DNA of 64,000 nt, taken from assembly GCA_037953625.1 (NCBI GenBank), contig CM075652.1, positions 79,389,501 through 79,453,500 on the forward strand, given 5' to 3'. This DNA is from Crotalaria pallida (taxonomy: Eukaryota > Streptophyta > Magnoliopsida > Fabales > Fabaceae). Below the pieces are notes generated by a model, which worked only from the letters and a program-made list of their open reading frames with translations, did no database searches and was not told where the DNA came from. This document shows positions 21,502 through 33,268 of this stretch, in pieces. A program made the translations under genes and the position numbers. Position 1 is the stretch's first letter. Each line of letters starts with the position of its first letter.

Positions 21502-23271
21502 TGTTGGAAGTCAAGCTAGTGTTGGAAGTCAAGCACCAAGCTCTCTCATGGACTTCAAGCAGAATTCAAGTTAATGTTTTGATGATAACAAACTCAAGAT
21601 TCAAGCTCACAAGTTCCTTCATGTTCAAGTTGAAGATTCAAGCAAAGATATAAGTTTAGAAGCCTTTTCCCTTAGGACATATTGTAAGGTAATGAAGTTT
21701 TTGTTCTTAATGAGTTAAAAGGCCAATGAGTTTTTCAGTTAAAGGAGAAGAAAATGTGTTTTCATGAAAATCTGTTTTTATAACTTAGTTTCTGTGTAAA
21801 TGATTGATGAAACAAAACTCTGGATATTTTTGTCTTATTAAAATCTATTTTTTACAAATGCAAGAAGGAGTAATCGATTAACTGCCTAAAGTAATCGATT
21901 AACTTTGTTGCATCATAGAAAAACCAGAGTGTTTGTAATCGATTAAGTGAACTTGGATAATCCATTACTTTCTGTATGAGAGTAATTGATTACCTGGATC
22001 AGTAATCGATTATAAATGTTGCATCATACATTTTCCTGAGACAAAGTAATCATTACATGTCTTGTAGTAATCGATTACATGATGTTGCATCATATGCAAA
22101 ACAGAGGCTCAGTAATCGATTATTAGATTAGTGGTAATCGATTATATGAGTTGCATCATATACTAAACATGGGTGAAGTAATCAATTAAATATTCTTGTT
22201 CTAATTGATTACTAGTTTTTCAAAAGAATTTAAAAGTTTCTATTTTTGAAGGGATAATCGATTACCTTCATGAAGTAATTGATTACCTCAAGTTTTATTG
22301 AAAAACGTGTCAGAATCACTTTGATTTATTTCCAGATTTGTTTTTATATAATTGATTCTGATTTATTTTCAAAAATTCGAAATTGATTTTAAGTTTGAAT
22401 TATTTCGTTATTTGTTTTAAGAATCAAATCTTTATTTTATTTCTTAAATCATTTTGATTTGTTTTTGATTTTAAAACTTATTACAAAATCATATTTTATT
22501 TTATTCTGATTTAAAATTGATTTTAATTTGTTGGTTTAAATCTTTTTGATTCATAAAAGTTTTATTCTTTTAAATTCAAATCACTCCAACATTCAAACAG
22601 AATTTTTTCATTCATTCATTTTTTCATCTGATCATTCACGTTATTCTTCTCCTCCTCTTCTCTCTGAACATCACGATCACACTTTTCGAAGAACTCTAAG
22701 AACTCTTGTTGGCATTTAGACTTCAAAAAGAAAACTTCATTATCATAGTTCTTTGATTGTAGAATCTGTGTTTTGAGAACACGTTAAACTTGCTGTAATC
22801 ACTCTCATATATTTGTACTAAACCATAGTGGTTAGGGAGAGAATCCCTTAGTTGAACATTGAGGCGTTCGTAGGGTGAGGAATCCTGCTGTGTGATATTG
22901 AGGCCCCTAGCGAACGAAGGTTCCTAGTAGTGTGCGGGGTGCTCTCGGTTGTAATTGGGTGCGGCTCAATTGCTGATTATAGAACTCTCAAGTGGGTCAC
23001 TTGGGGACTGGACTAGGCCTTTCGACGGGAAGGCTGAACCAGTATAAAATTTCCGGTGCAAGCTTTTCTATCCCTATCTCTTTTATTTTCCGCACTTTCA
23101 TTTATTTACGTTTCTGCGCTACTCTTATTTTTCTATAAATCGTTTTCGCTCTCCTTCTCAAACGTCTAATCTCTCCAACGCGAAACAATTTTTTAATTTG
23201 TAAGGGATTTTGCAATTAATTAATAAAACTCGATTCACCCCCTTCTCGAGATTTTGAGGCCAAACCCAACA
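21502..23271 (+). repeat. E5 5' LTR
   Basis: Starts TGTTGGAAGTCAAG (with an internal repeat of the first 18 bases) and ends ...CCAAACCCAACA. It pairs with 59514-61271. It holds the TAATCGATTA palindrome array at 21880-22290. Several palindromes are decayed to ATTGAT or ATCAAT here but intact in the 3' LTR. Confidence 0.93.
21880..22290. repeat. TAATCGATTA palindrome array, E5 5' LTR
   Basis: About thirteen copies or near-copies of (G)TAATCGATTA(C) spaced 15-60 bases apart, interleaved with 'gttgcatcata'. The array is conserved in position in the 3' LTR (59880-60297) and uses the same word as E7. Confidence 0.85.
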
Positions 23272-23273
23272 AT

Positions 23274-23285
23274 TGGCATCAGAGC
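23274..23285 (+). other. E5 primer binding site (initiator tRNA-Met type)
   Basis: TGGCATCAGAGC starts two bases after the LTR. The usual copia site is TGGTATCAGAGC, as in E6 and E7, so there is one T-to-C difference. Confidence 0.85.
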
Positions 23286-23321
23286 TAGTCTCTTGTGTTA
23301 TGACTTAACCGTCTCAAGAGT

Positions 23322-23396
23322 ATGGCTTCAAACTCTCTGTTTGGTTGTGAAAGGAGTTCTATTAATCGTCCTCCCATGTTTGATGGGGTAGGATAC
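23322..23396 (+). pseudogene. E5 gag, first 25 codons (split by E2)
   Basis: ATG 23322 opens the copia gag with the family start pattern (S-S-I-N-R-P-P-M-F) ending at Gly-Tyr, where E2 is inserted. The frame resumes at 38502 with A-Y-W-K, exactly as in the intact E6 gag. E2 duplicated the codons around the junction (GATAC/GGTAC). One residue differs from the consensus Gly-Glu-Gly (Val instead of Glu). Confidence 0.85.
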
Positions 23397-24694
23397 TGAT
23401 CGATCTCTAGCAAGTATACTAGATCGGATAGTAATATAGTCAAGGAAGACCAGATATCGTTCCCACAAGGACCAAGAATTATTTAATCTATTTCTACCTA
23501 AGAGTAATTAAAAATAAAATCTACTAAATTCATATTTAAATAAATTAATTAAGAGGATGGTTTGATGCTGAAAATTAAATAAAAACTATTAATCAATGAT
23601 GAAAAGGTGGTTAGGAACTAGTTTCATTAATTATTTCATTTATTTATTATGAATCAATGTTTTCCATTTAAATCAAGAACTACTTCAGAAAATTAGTAAT
23701 TCCTAGATTCCTCTATGAAATTAGTGTTTATTATTCAATTTGTTAAATCCTAATCCCTTAGGAATTTAATCTATTGAGTAACCATGATTAAGAACAGTGA
23801 ATTATCAAAAGTTATATAAAAATCCAAAAGTATTCCTACAAGTTGAATCCTTATATTGTTTAATTGCATGACCTATTTTAAATCCTAATTTTCCAATTCA
23901 GATCTAAAAATCCATAACATGAATTGATCAAGTTCATGCATAACAATAAAAAACAATTAAACACTTGATTTAAAAACTGAAAAACATTAATCCATATAAA
24001 TAAACTACATAATCAAATCCACATGTTCCTAACACAAGAGGGTTTAGTTACACATCATAGAGAAGAAGAACAAATAAGAATTAAAGTAATTCATTCCTAA
24101 ATTACCACTAATCCTTGCTTCGAATCTTCAGCCTTCAATGGATTCCTCCTCCGAATGCTCTCCAGAGAATGCAATCTCCCTCAATAATTTCTGATTATGA
24201 CTCTCTAATCTGTTTCTTAACTAATCCTAAAAACATAAATAAGTAGATAAAATCCTAATCTTATCAAAATCCTTCAAAACTGATCAGAAATTGGCCCAAT
24301 TGGGCTTTCTCGCACTTCGCGCGCCTGGGCGTGCAGACCAGCACGCCTGTGCGCGCTATGTCTGATTACCACAAATCACCGCTGCAAGCGCACCTGGGCG
24401 CGCAGATCCCGCGCCTGGGCGTGCTGAGTAATTTTCGACTCCGTTTCTCTCCGTTCTTGTGCCATTTTCAAGGTCTTCTTATGCTCTTTTCAGCTCCAAT
24501 AATATTTTCTCCAATTAAAGATCCGAAATACCTTAAACATACCCAAAACGGATCAAAACGTTCAAAGGATTCTAATAAACTAAAAATTCCTAAAACTAAT
24601 ACAAAATACCTATATTTACAAGAGAAACAAGCTAAAACCCAAGCAAAAGGAAGTGAAATTAAGCCTTAAAACATCATTTATTAGACCTTCATCA
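23397..24694 (-). repeat. E2 3' LTR
   Basis: Plus-strand ends TGATCGATCTCTAG ... CCTTCATCA. It pairs with 37218-38501. The GC hairpin cluster is at about 24310-24425. Confidence 0.9.
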
Positions 24695-24707
24695 CACCCC
24701 CAAACTT
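24695..24707 (-). other. E2 polypurine tract
   Basis: Plus-strand CACCCCCAAACTT; on the minus strand AAGTTTGGGGGTG directly precedes the 3' LTR. It differs at one base from the E1 tract. Confidence 0.8.
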
Positions 24708-25445
24708 AGCATTTTGCATGTCCCAGGCAAAAGTAAAATAAAAATTCATAAACACAAGATTACCTTCTAAATCAAAATGTACAACACTTAATCTAAGACT
24801 TCGACTCATCAACACAGCCATCTATTTATACACGCTATACACATATCAAAACTTGGTTAAAGAAACAAAATCAATCAGAACTCAGAACTAGTGAACACTC
24901 TCAACCTCTCAGTGTATATCTCTCATATGTATCAAGGGTTTAAATCAATTCACTCAAGTTCATTCAATAGTTAAATGTTACCATAAGCTTGACCATAGAC
25001 CCAAATTTCCACTGAAATTATTAAAAACATGCACAAATCAAAAGGTCTTTATTTTGGTTGTAATGTGTAACACCCCGATCTGGCAACTTGAAAACTTTAA
25101 TCATTTTGGACGAAAATTAGGGCCCCTTTTTTTTTTTTTTGAAAGGCGAGTAGCGCACAAGATGAGAACACTTCTATTTTTCAAAACGTAATTGTATAGC
25201 AAACTCATGTTCTCATGTTGAACCAACTCTTTCAAGTCCCAAACCGGAATGTCACGTGACACTACGCTTCGAAACTCGATTTCCGAAACATTAGATACTT
25301 AAATTAGCCCCTATGATTTCTTGTTAAAGTACCAATATAAAGATTAATTTGTTGGGGTTACATCAGGACCATTAGGTTGCTAAGAACTCGTCGTGGGGAT
25401 ACATACTCAAAGGGAAATTACCTAAAACATTTAATCTTAATCTCA

Positions 25446-25787
25446 CTAGTCTATCTTAGCAAGCTGGCGGTACCACTCGTCATCATCTGCTAGAAGATCT
25501 TCTGGAGTAATGATCCAACTCCCATCACTGTAACATTCCTCTGGGTCATCTCTATCAGACCAGAGGTCGGGATCTTCCTCCTCAGCAGCAACCTCCTCCT
25601 CATGGTCATCAAGCGCATCCTCTTCTCCTTCTTCTTCTTCAACCACTTCCTCTTCTTCCTCTAACTCCACTCGTTGGCGCGGAATCTCATCAAAAATCAT
25701 CCTGTAGACTGACGTGGTGCTATTATCACCCCTCCGGGGAGTCGCTCCAATCTCCCGCAACTGCTGATATCTCACTATGTTGGCCAT
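25446..25787 (-). CDS. Acidic 113-codon ORF in E8, function unknown
   Basis: ATG at 25787 to stop at 25446. After about 35 mixed residues the protein is dominated by Glu/Asp runs ('VELEEEEEVVEEEEGEEDA'), then a less acidic end containing 'SWIITPEDLL'. No known domain, signal peptide or membrane segment. It lies 380 bp from the end of the giant LTR-like unit. L0 has a comparable ORF at 20018-20503; similarity is limited to the start and the acidic character. Real coding status is uncertain: acidic low-complexity frames arise easily from GAG/GAA repeats. Confidence 0.35.
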   Translation of the reverse strand: MANIVRYQQLREIGATPRRGDNSTTSVYRMIFDEIPRQRVELEEEEEVVEEEEGEEDALDDHEEEVAAEEEDPDLWSDRDDPEECYSDGSWIITPEDLLADDDEWYRQLAKID

Positions 25788-26129
25788 CTAACGTCCACAC
25801 AATTTTATACAAGAAATGATAGATAGAGTAGAGAGAGTGAGCAACCCAAAACGGCAATGTCGACTATGTGGGATTACATATTGTAAATATTAAGACAATA
25901 AATGTAAAGGCAACATAAATCCAACGATAGCATAAGGTAAATCAAGACAACACATATAACCATCATCATTCACATATACACAATCACCCGATTATTCATT
26001 CTAATATTTACAAGCTCAATCACAATCACATCCTTCACCATGATACCATTCCTTAACTCTCCCTCATTTCTCATTCTCAAACTCATCAAGTGCATCAAAG
26101 GTACTCTTATCACTTACCATACATAAATC

Positions 26130-27737
26130 TGTAAGTTCCATGATGAATGTTTTGATAATGACAAAGTGTTTTGAACAAGCTACAAAGATGTTGATCAAGT
26201 TTCAAGTTCAACAAGCAACAACAAACATCAAGTGAAGAAGAGAGAACAAGCTCATGAAGACATAGTTTGAGTGTAATTGTAATTGTTTTATATTTTGCCT
26301 CTCAAGCTTCTTAGTCTTTTATTTCGATGAGTTTGGTTAGAGTTAATAGAGGGTAGTGAATCTCTATCAAGGTCATGATTAAATCATAATTTGAGTTTTC
26401 ACTTAACCTAGAATCAATAGGTGGCTTAAAGGTTTTAAAGGAAAGGTTTGGTTTTGAGAAAACAAGTTTTAGTCAAGTTTCATCAGTGTCTAATCGATTA
26501 AGAACATTGTTAATCGATTACTAATCGATTAAGAAGGAATTTAATCGATTAAGTACTGCAGATCTGATTTTTACAATACGATTTTCACTTCTCAAAATCA
26601 GTTTTCAAGTGCTACAACTTTTGTGTATTCTATATAAATCTTTTCCTAACCTTTGTGATCAATTAGAACACTTTTATAATCAATTTTACAAGAATCAAGC
26701 CACTCTATTCTCTCTCAATTTCAAAGATCAAAGCTTTCATATTTTCATATTCGTTGATCAAGAACCTTTGAATCTCTTGTGTGATTTGTCATAGCTTTTG
26801 AATGAGATTCATAGGAGTGTCATGTGTATTCATTGAGTTGTAATCTTTGCAAAAAGGCAAGCCAACTACAACAACAAAGAAGACTTGGTGTGTCGTTTAT
26901 CATCAAGCAAGTTCTTTCAAGCAATTGAAGAAGAAAGTCTTGGTTGTGAATCAAGCAAAGTGAAGCCTTGGTGTGTGGATTATCATCAAGCAAGTGAAGA
27001 CTTGTTGTGTGGATTATCAACAAGGGGTAGAGGTTAGATTAGAGAGAAGATCAATAGGATTGCAAGGCAAGGGTGTGGAGTATCTCTTGTAGGCTATCAA
27101 GAAGGGAGTCTTGAGAGGCATTTACTTGTAATTTGAGAACTCTAATTCCTCATAGTGAAGAATCTCTCTTGGTTGAAGAGGGGACTGGATGTATCTTTCA
27201 AGTGGATGAAAGTGAACCAGGATAAATCACTGTGTCGTATCTCTAAACCCTTAACTCTTTACATTCTTGTTGTTCATTGTGTTCTTGGTTGAAAACTTAG
27301 AAAAAGAGTGATTTTCATAATTGATTGAATTGAATCTTTATTGTTCAAATTGATAAAGGGAAAATCATTTTCATAACTAGGATAATCAATAAGAATATAG
27401 GTGTTAATTGTTTCCGCTGAATCTCTGGTTATACGTGTGAATTGATTGATTTTCGTATGCGATTGAAAAGTGATTTTTTTTGGTTTCTGATAGATCTAAT
27501 CGATTAAGGACTTTAATAATCGATTAAGATACTTTGAGTTTTCTGATCTTAATCGATTAGAATTCAGATTAATCGATTAAGTGCTGACAAATTTGCAAAA
27601 ATCATTTGTTTTAATTGTTTCGATTCATTTCTTTACGAAAATCTTTCAAGGTTTCTTAAACACCTATTCAACCCCCCCTTCTAGGTGTGTTCCTAGGGTT
27701 CCTTAGTTGTTTCAACCACCAATTGCGGTTTCCCTCA
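26130..27737 (+). repeat. E7 5' LTR
   Basis: Begins TGTAAGTTCCATGATG and ends ...GTTTCCCTCA, directly followed by the primer site. It has no partner LTR in the window. The end is set by comparison with the E5 and E6 LTR-primer site junctions; the start is less certain. Confidence 0.7.
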
Positions 27738-27739
27738 AT

Positions 27740-27751
27740 TGGTATCAGAGC
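27740..27751 (+). other. E7 primer binding site (initiator tRNA-Met type)
   Basis: TGGTATCAGAGC two bases after the LTR, the canonical copia primer site. Confidence 0.85.
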
Positions 27752-27809
27752 TCGGTCGAAAGACACAAGCATAAGAGCTTTTTCGTAAAGATCCTTTAAG
27801 AAAATTGCA

Positions 27810-28724
27810 ATGGGTTCCATGAATCCCTTTGGTGGTGAAGGTGCTTCGATAAGTCATCCTCCACTCTTTAATGGTGAGGGATACGCTTATTGGAAAGTTA
27901 GAATGAAAATATTTATCCAAGCCATAGATAGTGAAATTTGGAAAGTAGTTGAAAAAGGTCCTCATATCCCCTCTAGTTTAGTTGAAGGCGTAGTACATTT
28001 AATCCCCGAGGATAAGTGGAAGGATGATGATAGAAAGAAAGTTCAATATGATTATAAAGCAAAGAATATCATTACCTCCGCTTTATCTTATGATGAGTTC
28101 TTTAGAGTTTCTCAATGTACTAGTGCTAAGGAAATGTGGGACACTTTACAAGTGACTCATGAAGGAACTAGTGAGGTTAGGAGAGCTAGATTGAATGCTT
28201 TAATGCGTGATTATGAATTGTTTCAAATGCTTCCAAATGAATCTATTAATGATATGCAAAATCGTTTTACTCATATTATTAACCATTTACTTGCTCTTGG
28301 TAAGACTTTCTTACAAGGTGAACTTTCTAACAAAGTGTTGAGATGTTTAGACAGGAATTGGCAACCAAAAGTAACGACTATTGTTGAATCTAAGAATTTG
28401 GATGCTATGGATCTAGCAACACTTTTCGGAAAGCTTCAAGAACATGAAATGGAGCTTGGACGTTTAAGTATCAATGAAGAGTCGGATAAGAACAAAGGAA
28501 GAAAGGGACTTGCTCTTAAAGTCAATAGATCATACAAGAAGAAAGAGAGTTCCGATGATGATGATAGTGAAGATTCCGATTCGGATGTTGTTGAAAAAGA
28601 AATGAAACTTTTACTAAGGAAGTTTGACAAGTTTCTAAGGAGAAAAGGAAGGTTGAACAAAGACAAAGGTAAAGAGAAGGATTCCCCACACTACAAGACC
28701 AAGACTTCAAAGGAAGGTGCTTGA
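27810..28724 (+). pseudogene. E7 gag, N-terminal part (304 codons)
   Basis: Open frame from ATG 27810. It has the copia gag start (G-G-E-G-A-S-I-S-H-P-P-L-F-N-G-E-G-Y-A-Y-W) and the UBN2/Retrotran_gag_2 region with 'MWDTLQVTHEGTSEVR', 'YELFQMLPNESI' and 'LFGKLQEHEMELGRL', as in E6. It stops in the basic stretch just before the first zinc knuckle, where the element is truncated. The last few residues are therefore read from the junction. No internal stop, so decay is limited to the truncation. Confidence 0.8.
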
Positions 28725-28807
28725 GTTTCACGTCACTATCAATATTATCTTTATTATCGTTACCCTTATTTCTGGAATATCTGGGTTGTTTAAGTCTTAT
28801 TAATTCG

Positions 28808-29410
28808 ATTAGCATCAATGATGAGGGGGAGGCATCATTGTGCTCACACAAGTCTACATCTCCTCGGTTCACCACCCAACCTAGTCGGAAGCAAACAGGA
28901 GTACAGGACCTTTACCCCGCGGGCACGACAGCTGTCACAATACATAATGGTCCCAGACCAAGAGGATCTCGTCCTCAAAACATATCAATATCATTAAGGC
29001 TCACTGTCCATGCAGTGGCAAACACAATGCCCCGTTCCAGTCCCTCTCACTGTTCTCGATTTGGAATCTAGGGGGCGACAGTACTTATTCTAGTTTCGAA
29101 AGTAGAACGTGCCACGGCATTAGACCCAGTCCCCACCACGTTAGTGCGCCACTTGTGGGATTTTTCCTCCTAGAAAAGTACTCTAGACTTCTTGACGTAT
29201 CACCGTCATCGTCCTCCCCTAATGCAATCTCGTCCTAAGTATCCGCAGATACTTATCGTTCCTTCCTCTCCACTACTTCGATTCGACACTCATACCTCAC
29301 CGCTTTTATAAATGTCTTTTAATGGTCTTTTAAAGAGTTTTAATTACGGCTTAGTCCTAATGATCGGTTCATCCTTAGTACAACCCTTCAATGAAGCCCG
29401 ATCGCTAATC
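28808..29410. other. Conserved GC-richer island in E8
   Basis: Counterpart of 11484-12075 in E4. The order of conserved blocks is the same, with several small indels. The adjacent AT-rich sequences of the two units do not align by eye. Confidence 0.55.
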
Positions 29411-32400
29411 GTTCGCATCTAATCCCCCTAAATCTCATATACTATCACGTGAATCATCACAACATCGTTGCATCGTCTTTCTCTTTCTCAAATCATAGCA
29501 GCATTGGTTCTCATCAACATGAGCAACACAATCTCAGATCAACTTATAACTCAGCACATCATCGTCATCCTCTCCGTCAACTGTGGATCAATAGTATCCT
29601 CCACATCCTTTACTTCTATAACTCAGTAGCGTCATTAGTACACTCTCTGATCAGTTCGACCTCGCAGCATTGTTGGCTCCATTCCTCATCACCACGCTTC
29701 CGCTTGCTTACATTCCTCGTAGTCATCTTAGCATCGTCTCCTCGACTAATCACGTCTTTCACATCTATCGTTTCCGTCTCTTATTTCTTAGATTACTATT
29801 TTATGCTTTTAGTAATTATTACTTACTCACACGGTTCTCAACCATATCACATTAAATAACAATTAAACATCTCACCAAATAATTAAATAGCATAACATGA
29901 ACAATTATAAAACATATCATAAACCAATCTCAGTCGTTCAGGTGGATAGCTAAGCCAATCAAACAAGCGCTATCACATACACCACTACGCTAAATGAGAT
30001 TGGGGTCCAATCTTTGAGATGATTGGACGCCTTAATATGTTACCTAATTACCACAGCGTCTTAAGGGAATGCCCCTCTCTCACCTCGATGACGAACGTCC
30101 CAATGATCTCCACGCTCTCTTGATCCTCTCTCTTCGCCTCATGCCCTCGCATCTTCGCTCAACTAAGACATTTTCTCGTGCATTAGAAACGATTTCGATG
30201 TATTCTTTTGATTTGTTTTGAAAATGATTTCTCTTTTGAAAACTTGTTATCATGGTCTAAGGCTTTCAATTTAAATCTCATGATTAAAACAGTTCTTGGG
30301 AAAAACGTTTGGAAATAACTTAAAAATAAATTTCCTTTCGTTTTTAATACAGGATTTAAAACATTAATGTTAGGAAAACATAATTCTTAAAACATTCACA
30401 TTAACTAGCTCATAGAAATCCAAATCATTCGTCATCCACCTATTGCAAAACATTCTTAGACTAGAGAAAATAACCATTTAGATTAATACACCATCATACA
30501 AATTCAATCATGCACAAGAAGAGAGTTTAAACTTAATTTCTTTATTAGAACATGGCAAAACCGAATTGCATATAATCAACATTTCTTAATTATTAACAAA
30601 TTCTAAACCTTGAGATTATACTATCAATATCATGAGAACCAATTCAATTAACCTCACTTACTCCTAATTCCCTAAACCGAAAAGAAACAAGAGAAATTAG
30701 CACATCATGGCATTGAACATAATCATGGAATAAAGTCACTTTCATAAGTCATTTAGAAAGGAAAATCATTCTAAGCATCCAAATATGCACCAACCGAATC
30801 ACTCAAACAAAATATTATAAAATATATCAAATCACCAAGATCATGAAACAATGAAATCATCCCATTTACTTTGAGACTAAACCGTGAGCATCATGCAACA
30901 AGTTCCATTTCATTTTTCTTAACTCAATTCAAGAAAATAAGTAAGACCACAAAACATCTTATGCATGTAGCTTTATGCTCCTAGATAAGACCAATCCTAG
31001 TCTATAGGTAATCTAAATGATGATTAGGCACACTCCCCTATACACTTATCTCAATACCGAATATTTACATGCATAGGGCAAGAATCTTAGTCCACTTTTT
31101 GGTACACTAAAGACAATTAAAGCAACCATATCACACCAACATGCATAAGCCATCATGAGATTCCCTAGATTTTTAGCAAAACTCAAACTTATAATTTTTC
31201 TTGAATAGAAATATGGTTTATAGCTTGATCTTCTAAAAAGAATGGCATGCATGAGCTTAAGACCACTAAATCTATTCCTAATACATACATGCACCTAAAG
31301 ATCATGCACTAAAACAATTTTATCACTTATGGCCGAATGGCCTTCTCATCAACACAACAAACACAAAGCAAATGTTTAAATCAAATCATGCCCATAAAAG
31401 AAAAACAATCAATTTAAAGACTATTATCCTATTATCTCTTCTAGGCCGTATCATACATAGAAGAGAAACATAGCCTTTTTCATTTGAAACTTAACATGCA
31501 AAGCCTTAAAATCCTTAATTTGGGTCAACACATATGGATTAAAACACACACATATATGAAATCAACCAAAAATCACCACAAATCAACATGCATGACTAAA
31601 AATTTCTATTCTCTTCTCAAGAAATCTTAGATCATGAAATTGCTAATCAAACATTCACATGGATACATATAGGTCACGGATTAGGTACAAAACATATCAT
31701 GCAAGACTTGAAATCCTCGATTTAGCACAAACCATACTTGGATCATGAATTATTTGTCCTATCCTTTCATAAAAACCTTATTGATCATGGATTAGAAGAA
31801 GAAATCCAACATGCATGGGGTTTTAAATTTTAGTTTTCCCAAAAATCCCAAGTAGTCATTTAGATCCATTAGAAATTTGTTTAGAAAATCATGATGATCT
31901 ACCTAATGAAGCCATAACCGAAGCTTTAAGAGTCCATAAGTTCACATATTTACAAACCAATATAAAAGTCCATAGTTGCACTCTCTCAAGCTATAAAAAT
32001 GAACATGCAATGGAAAGAAAAGAAAGAAAAATTACAAAACCAAAAGAAAATTCTAACTCTCATGATTCTACCCTTTAATCTTCGAAGAAACCTACCAAAA
32101 GAGTCGATCTCTTACTTTAAGATCCTTGATCTTCAAAGGAAGTTCTAGTCTTGGCCTAAGTCTCCTTCTTCCTCCCTCTTGTCTCCCATGGCCACTCTCT
32201 ATTTCTCTCTCTTTCTATTTCTTCTAAGGGTGTGTTGGTCCCTTAGAAAGTGTTTGAGTTTGTTGGTGAGTGAAATGAAAGAAAGTGAAGAAGTGAATTG
32301 GGGCTTGGTTGCTTTAAGGGCACGAAGTTGCCTTCTTTGCCCTTGGAAATGGGTTCGGCCAAGGCATCACTTAGGAGGGCAAAATTGGGTTTCTCAAAGT

Positions 32401-33263
32401 TTGCATGGTAAAGGTTGAGTCAAGGGAACAAAGTGCATAGTCTAGGGCTTAGGTCTCACCATCATAGTCATGTCAAGGCCACTAATTTCTTCTTGCATGG
32501 GACACTTGGTAGCTTCCAAGCTTGCCAAGGATTTTCCTTTCCCATAATTCAAACACCTACCCCAAACACACACACACTTCACCACCGAAGCAATACACAT
32601 GCACACCCTCATGAATTTCAATTCATTTTCTATTCTTATTTACTTAAGTCCTATGGTCATCAATTCATGTAGCATAGGCAAGCACTTTCAAAGATCATAT
32701 GCATAAACACACACACACATCCAAGGCCGTAGCACATGCACACATACACATAGGACCGTAGCATTATTCACACACATACACATGTATTTATTTTTCCAAG
32801 CAACATTCACATATTGAATCAAACATATATCATGTCAAGCATATAGCATAAATTGATTTCATATCATGGTAATTTATTTAATTTTCCTACAAGAACATAT
32901 TATAAATAAAACTTAGGCTATTTCAAAGTAAAACAATTATCTACACATAGCACACACAAAATTAAAATATATATATAAAATCAAACTTTTTATATAATAA
33001 GGAGTTTCCAAAAGACAATTGAAATCTCTTATTTTCAAAATCATATTTCCTTAAAATTCGTCCTCCCAAGATTTTCAAAAACAAGTTTGTAAATAAATTC
33101 AGAAAATTTAAGATATCACAATTTCAAAGTTCTTGAATTGAAAATGCAAATTTAGTTCATGAAGACATCATTTCTTTAGAAAAATCCTTTTCGGAAAACA
33201 AAATCCAATGTTTATCTTTAGCGAATTCGTTTATGCCTGCACGAGAAAATGCGGGGTGTTACA
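29411..33263 (-). other. E8 AT-rich body
   Basis: No coding frame supported. Low-complexity AT-rich sequence with scattered 'accgaa' and 'aaccgtgagcat' words shared with E4 and F, a pyrimidine-rich stretch at 32160-32230, and CA-rich microsatellite-like stretches at 32565-32780. Confidence 0.5.
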
Positions 33264-33268
33264 TAATG

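Larger units (their letters stand above)
26130..28724 (+). mobile_element. E7: 5' fragment of a Sirevirus-type copia element
   Basis: One LTR (26130-27737), a primer site and the first 304 codons of gag are present; the rest of gag, pol and the 3' LTR are missing. Sequence like E4/E8 resumes within about 60 bp after 28724. There is no TSD for the truncated end (AAATC precedes 26130 and does not recur), so a deletion or a template-switch insertion is likely. The LTR carries TAATCGATTA palindromes like E5 (26487-26555 and 27494-27580). Confidence 0.8.
25066..33263 (-). mobile_element. E8: giant solo-LTR-like unit carrying a copia fragment
   Basis: Starts TGTAACACCCCG, ends CGGGGTGTTACA, TSD TAATG (25061-25065 and 33264-33268). 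Without the E7 fragment it is about 5.6 kb and colinear with E4, but diverged outside the GC-richer island (28808-29410). There is no primer site, purine tract or pol of its own. A small acidic ORF sits near one end (25446-25787, minus strand). If the unit is read on the minus strand, that ORF is 3'-terminal, as in L0. A donor-like AA|GTAAGAG on the minus strand near 32118-32126 has a counterpart in F near 927-935. Confidence 0.8.

Noticed and set aside
21880..22290. CRISPR-like array of short repeats
   Set aside because: Repeat units are 10-bp palindromes with irregular spacing in a eukaryotic retrotransposon LTR; not CRISPR.
24331..24669. 112-codon frame in the E2 LTR (shorter copy at 38166-38372)
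   Set aside because: Antisense to the LTR transcript, frame not kept in the other LTR.
28721..29071. 116-codon frame after the E7 gag
   Set aside because: It starts at the E7/E8 junction and runs through the non-coding island; not matched in E4.
29449..29859. 136-codon Ser/His-rich plus-strand frame in E8
   Set aside because: Low-complexity frame in AT-rich LTR-like sequence, antisense to the presumed orientation, no counterpart in E4.
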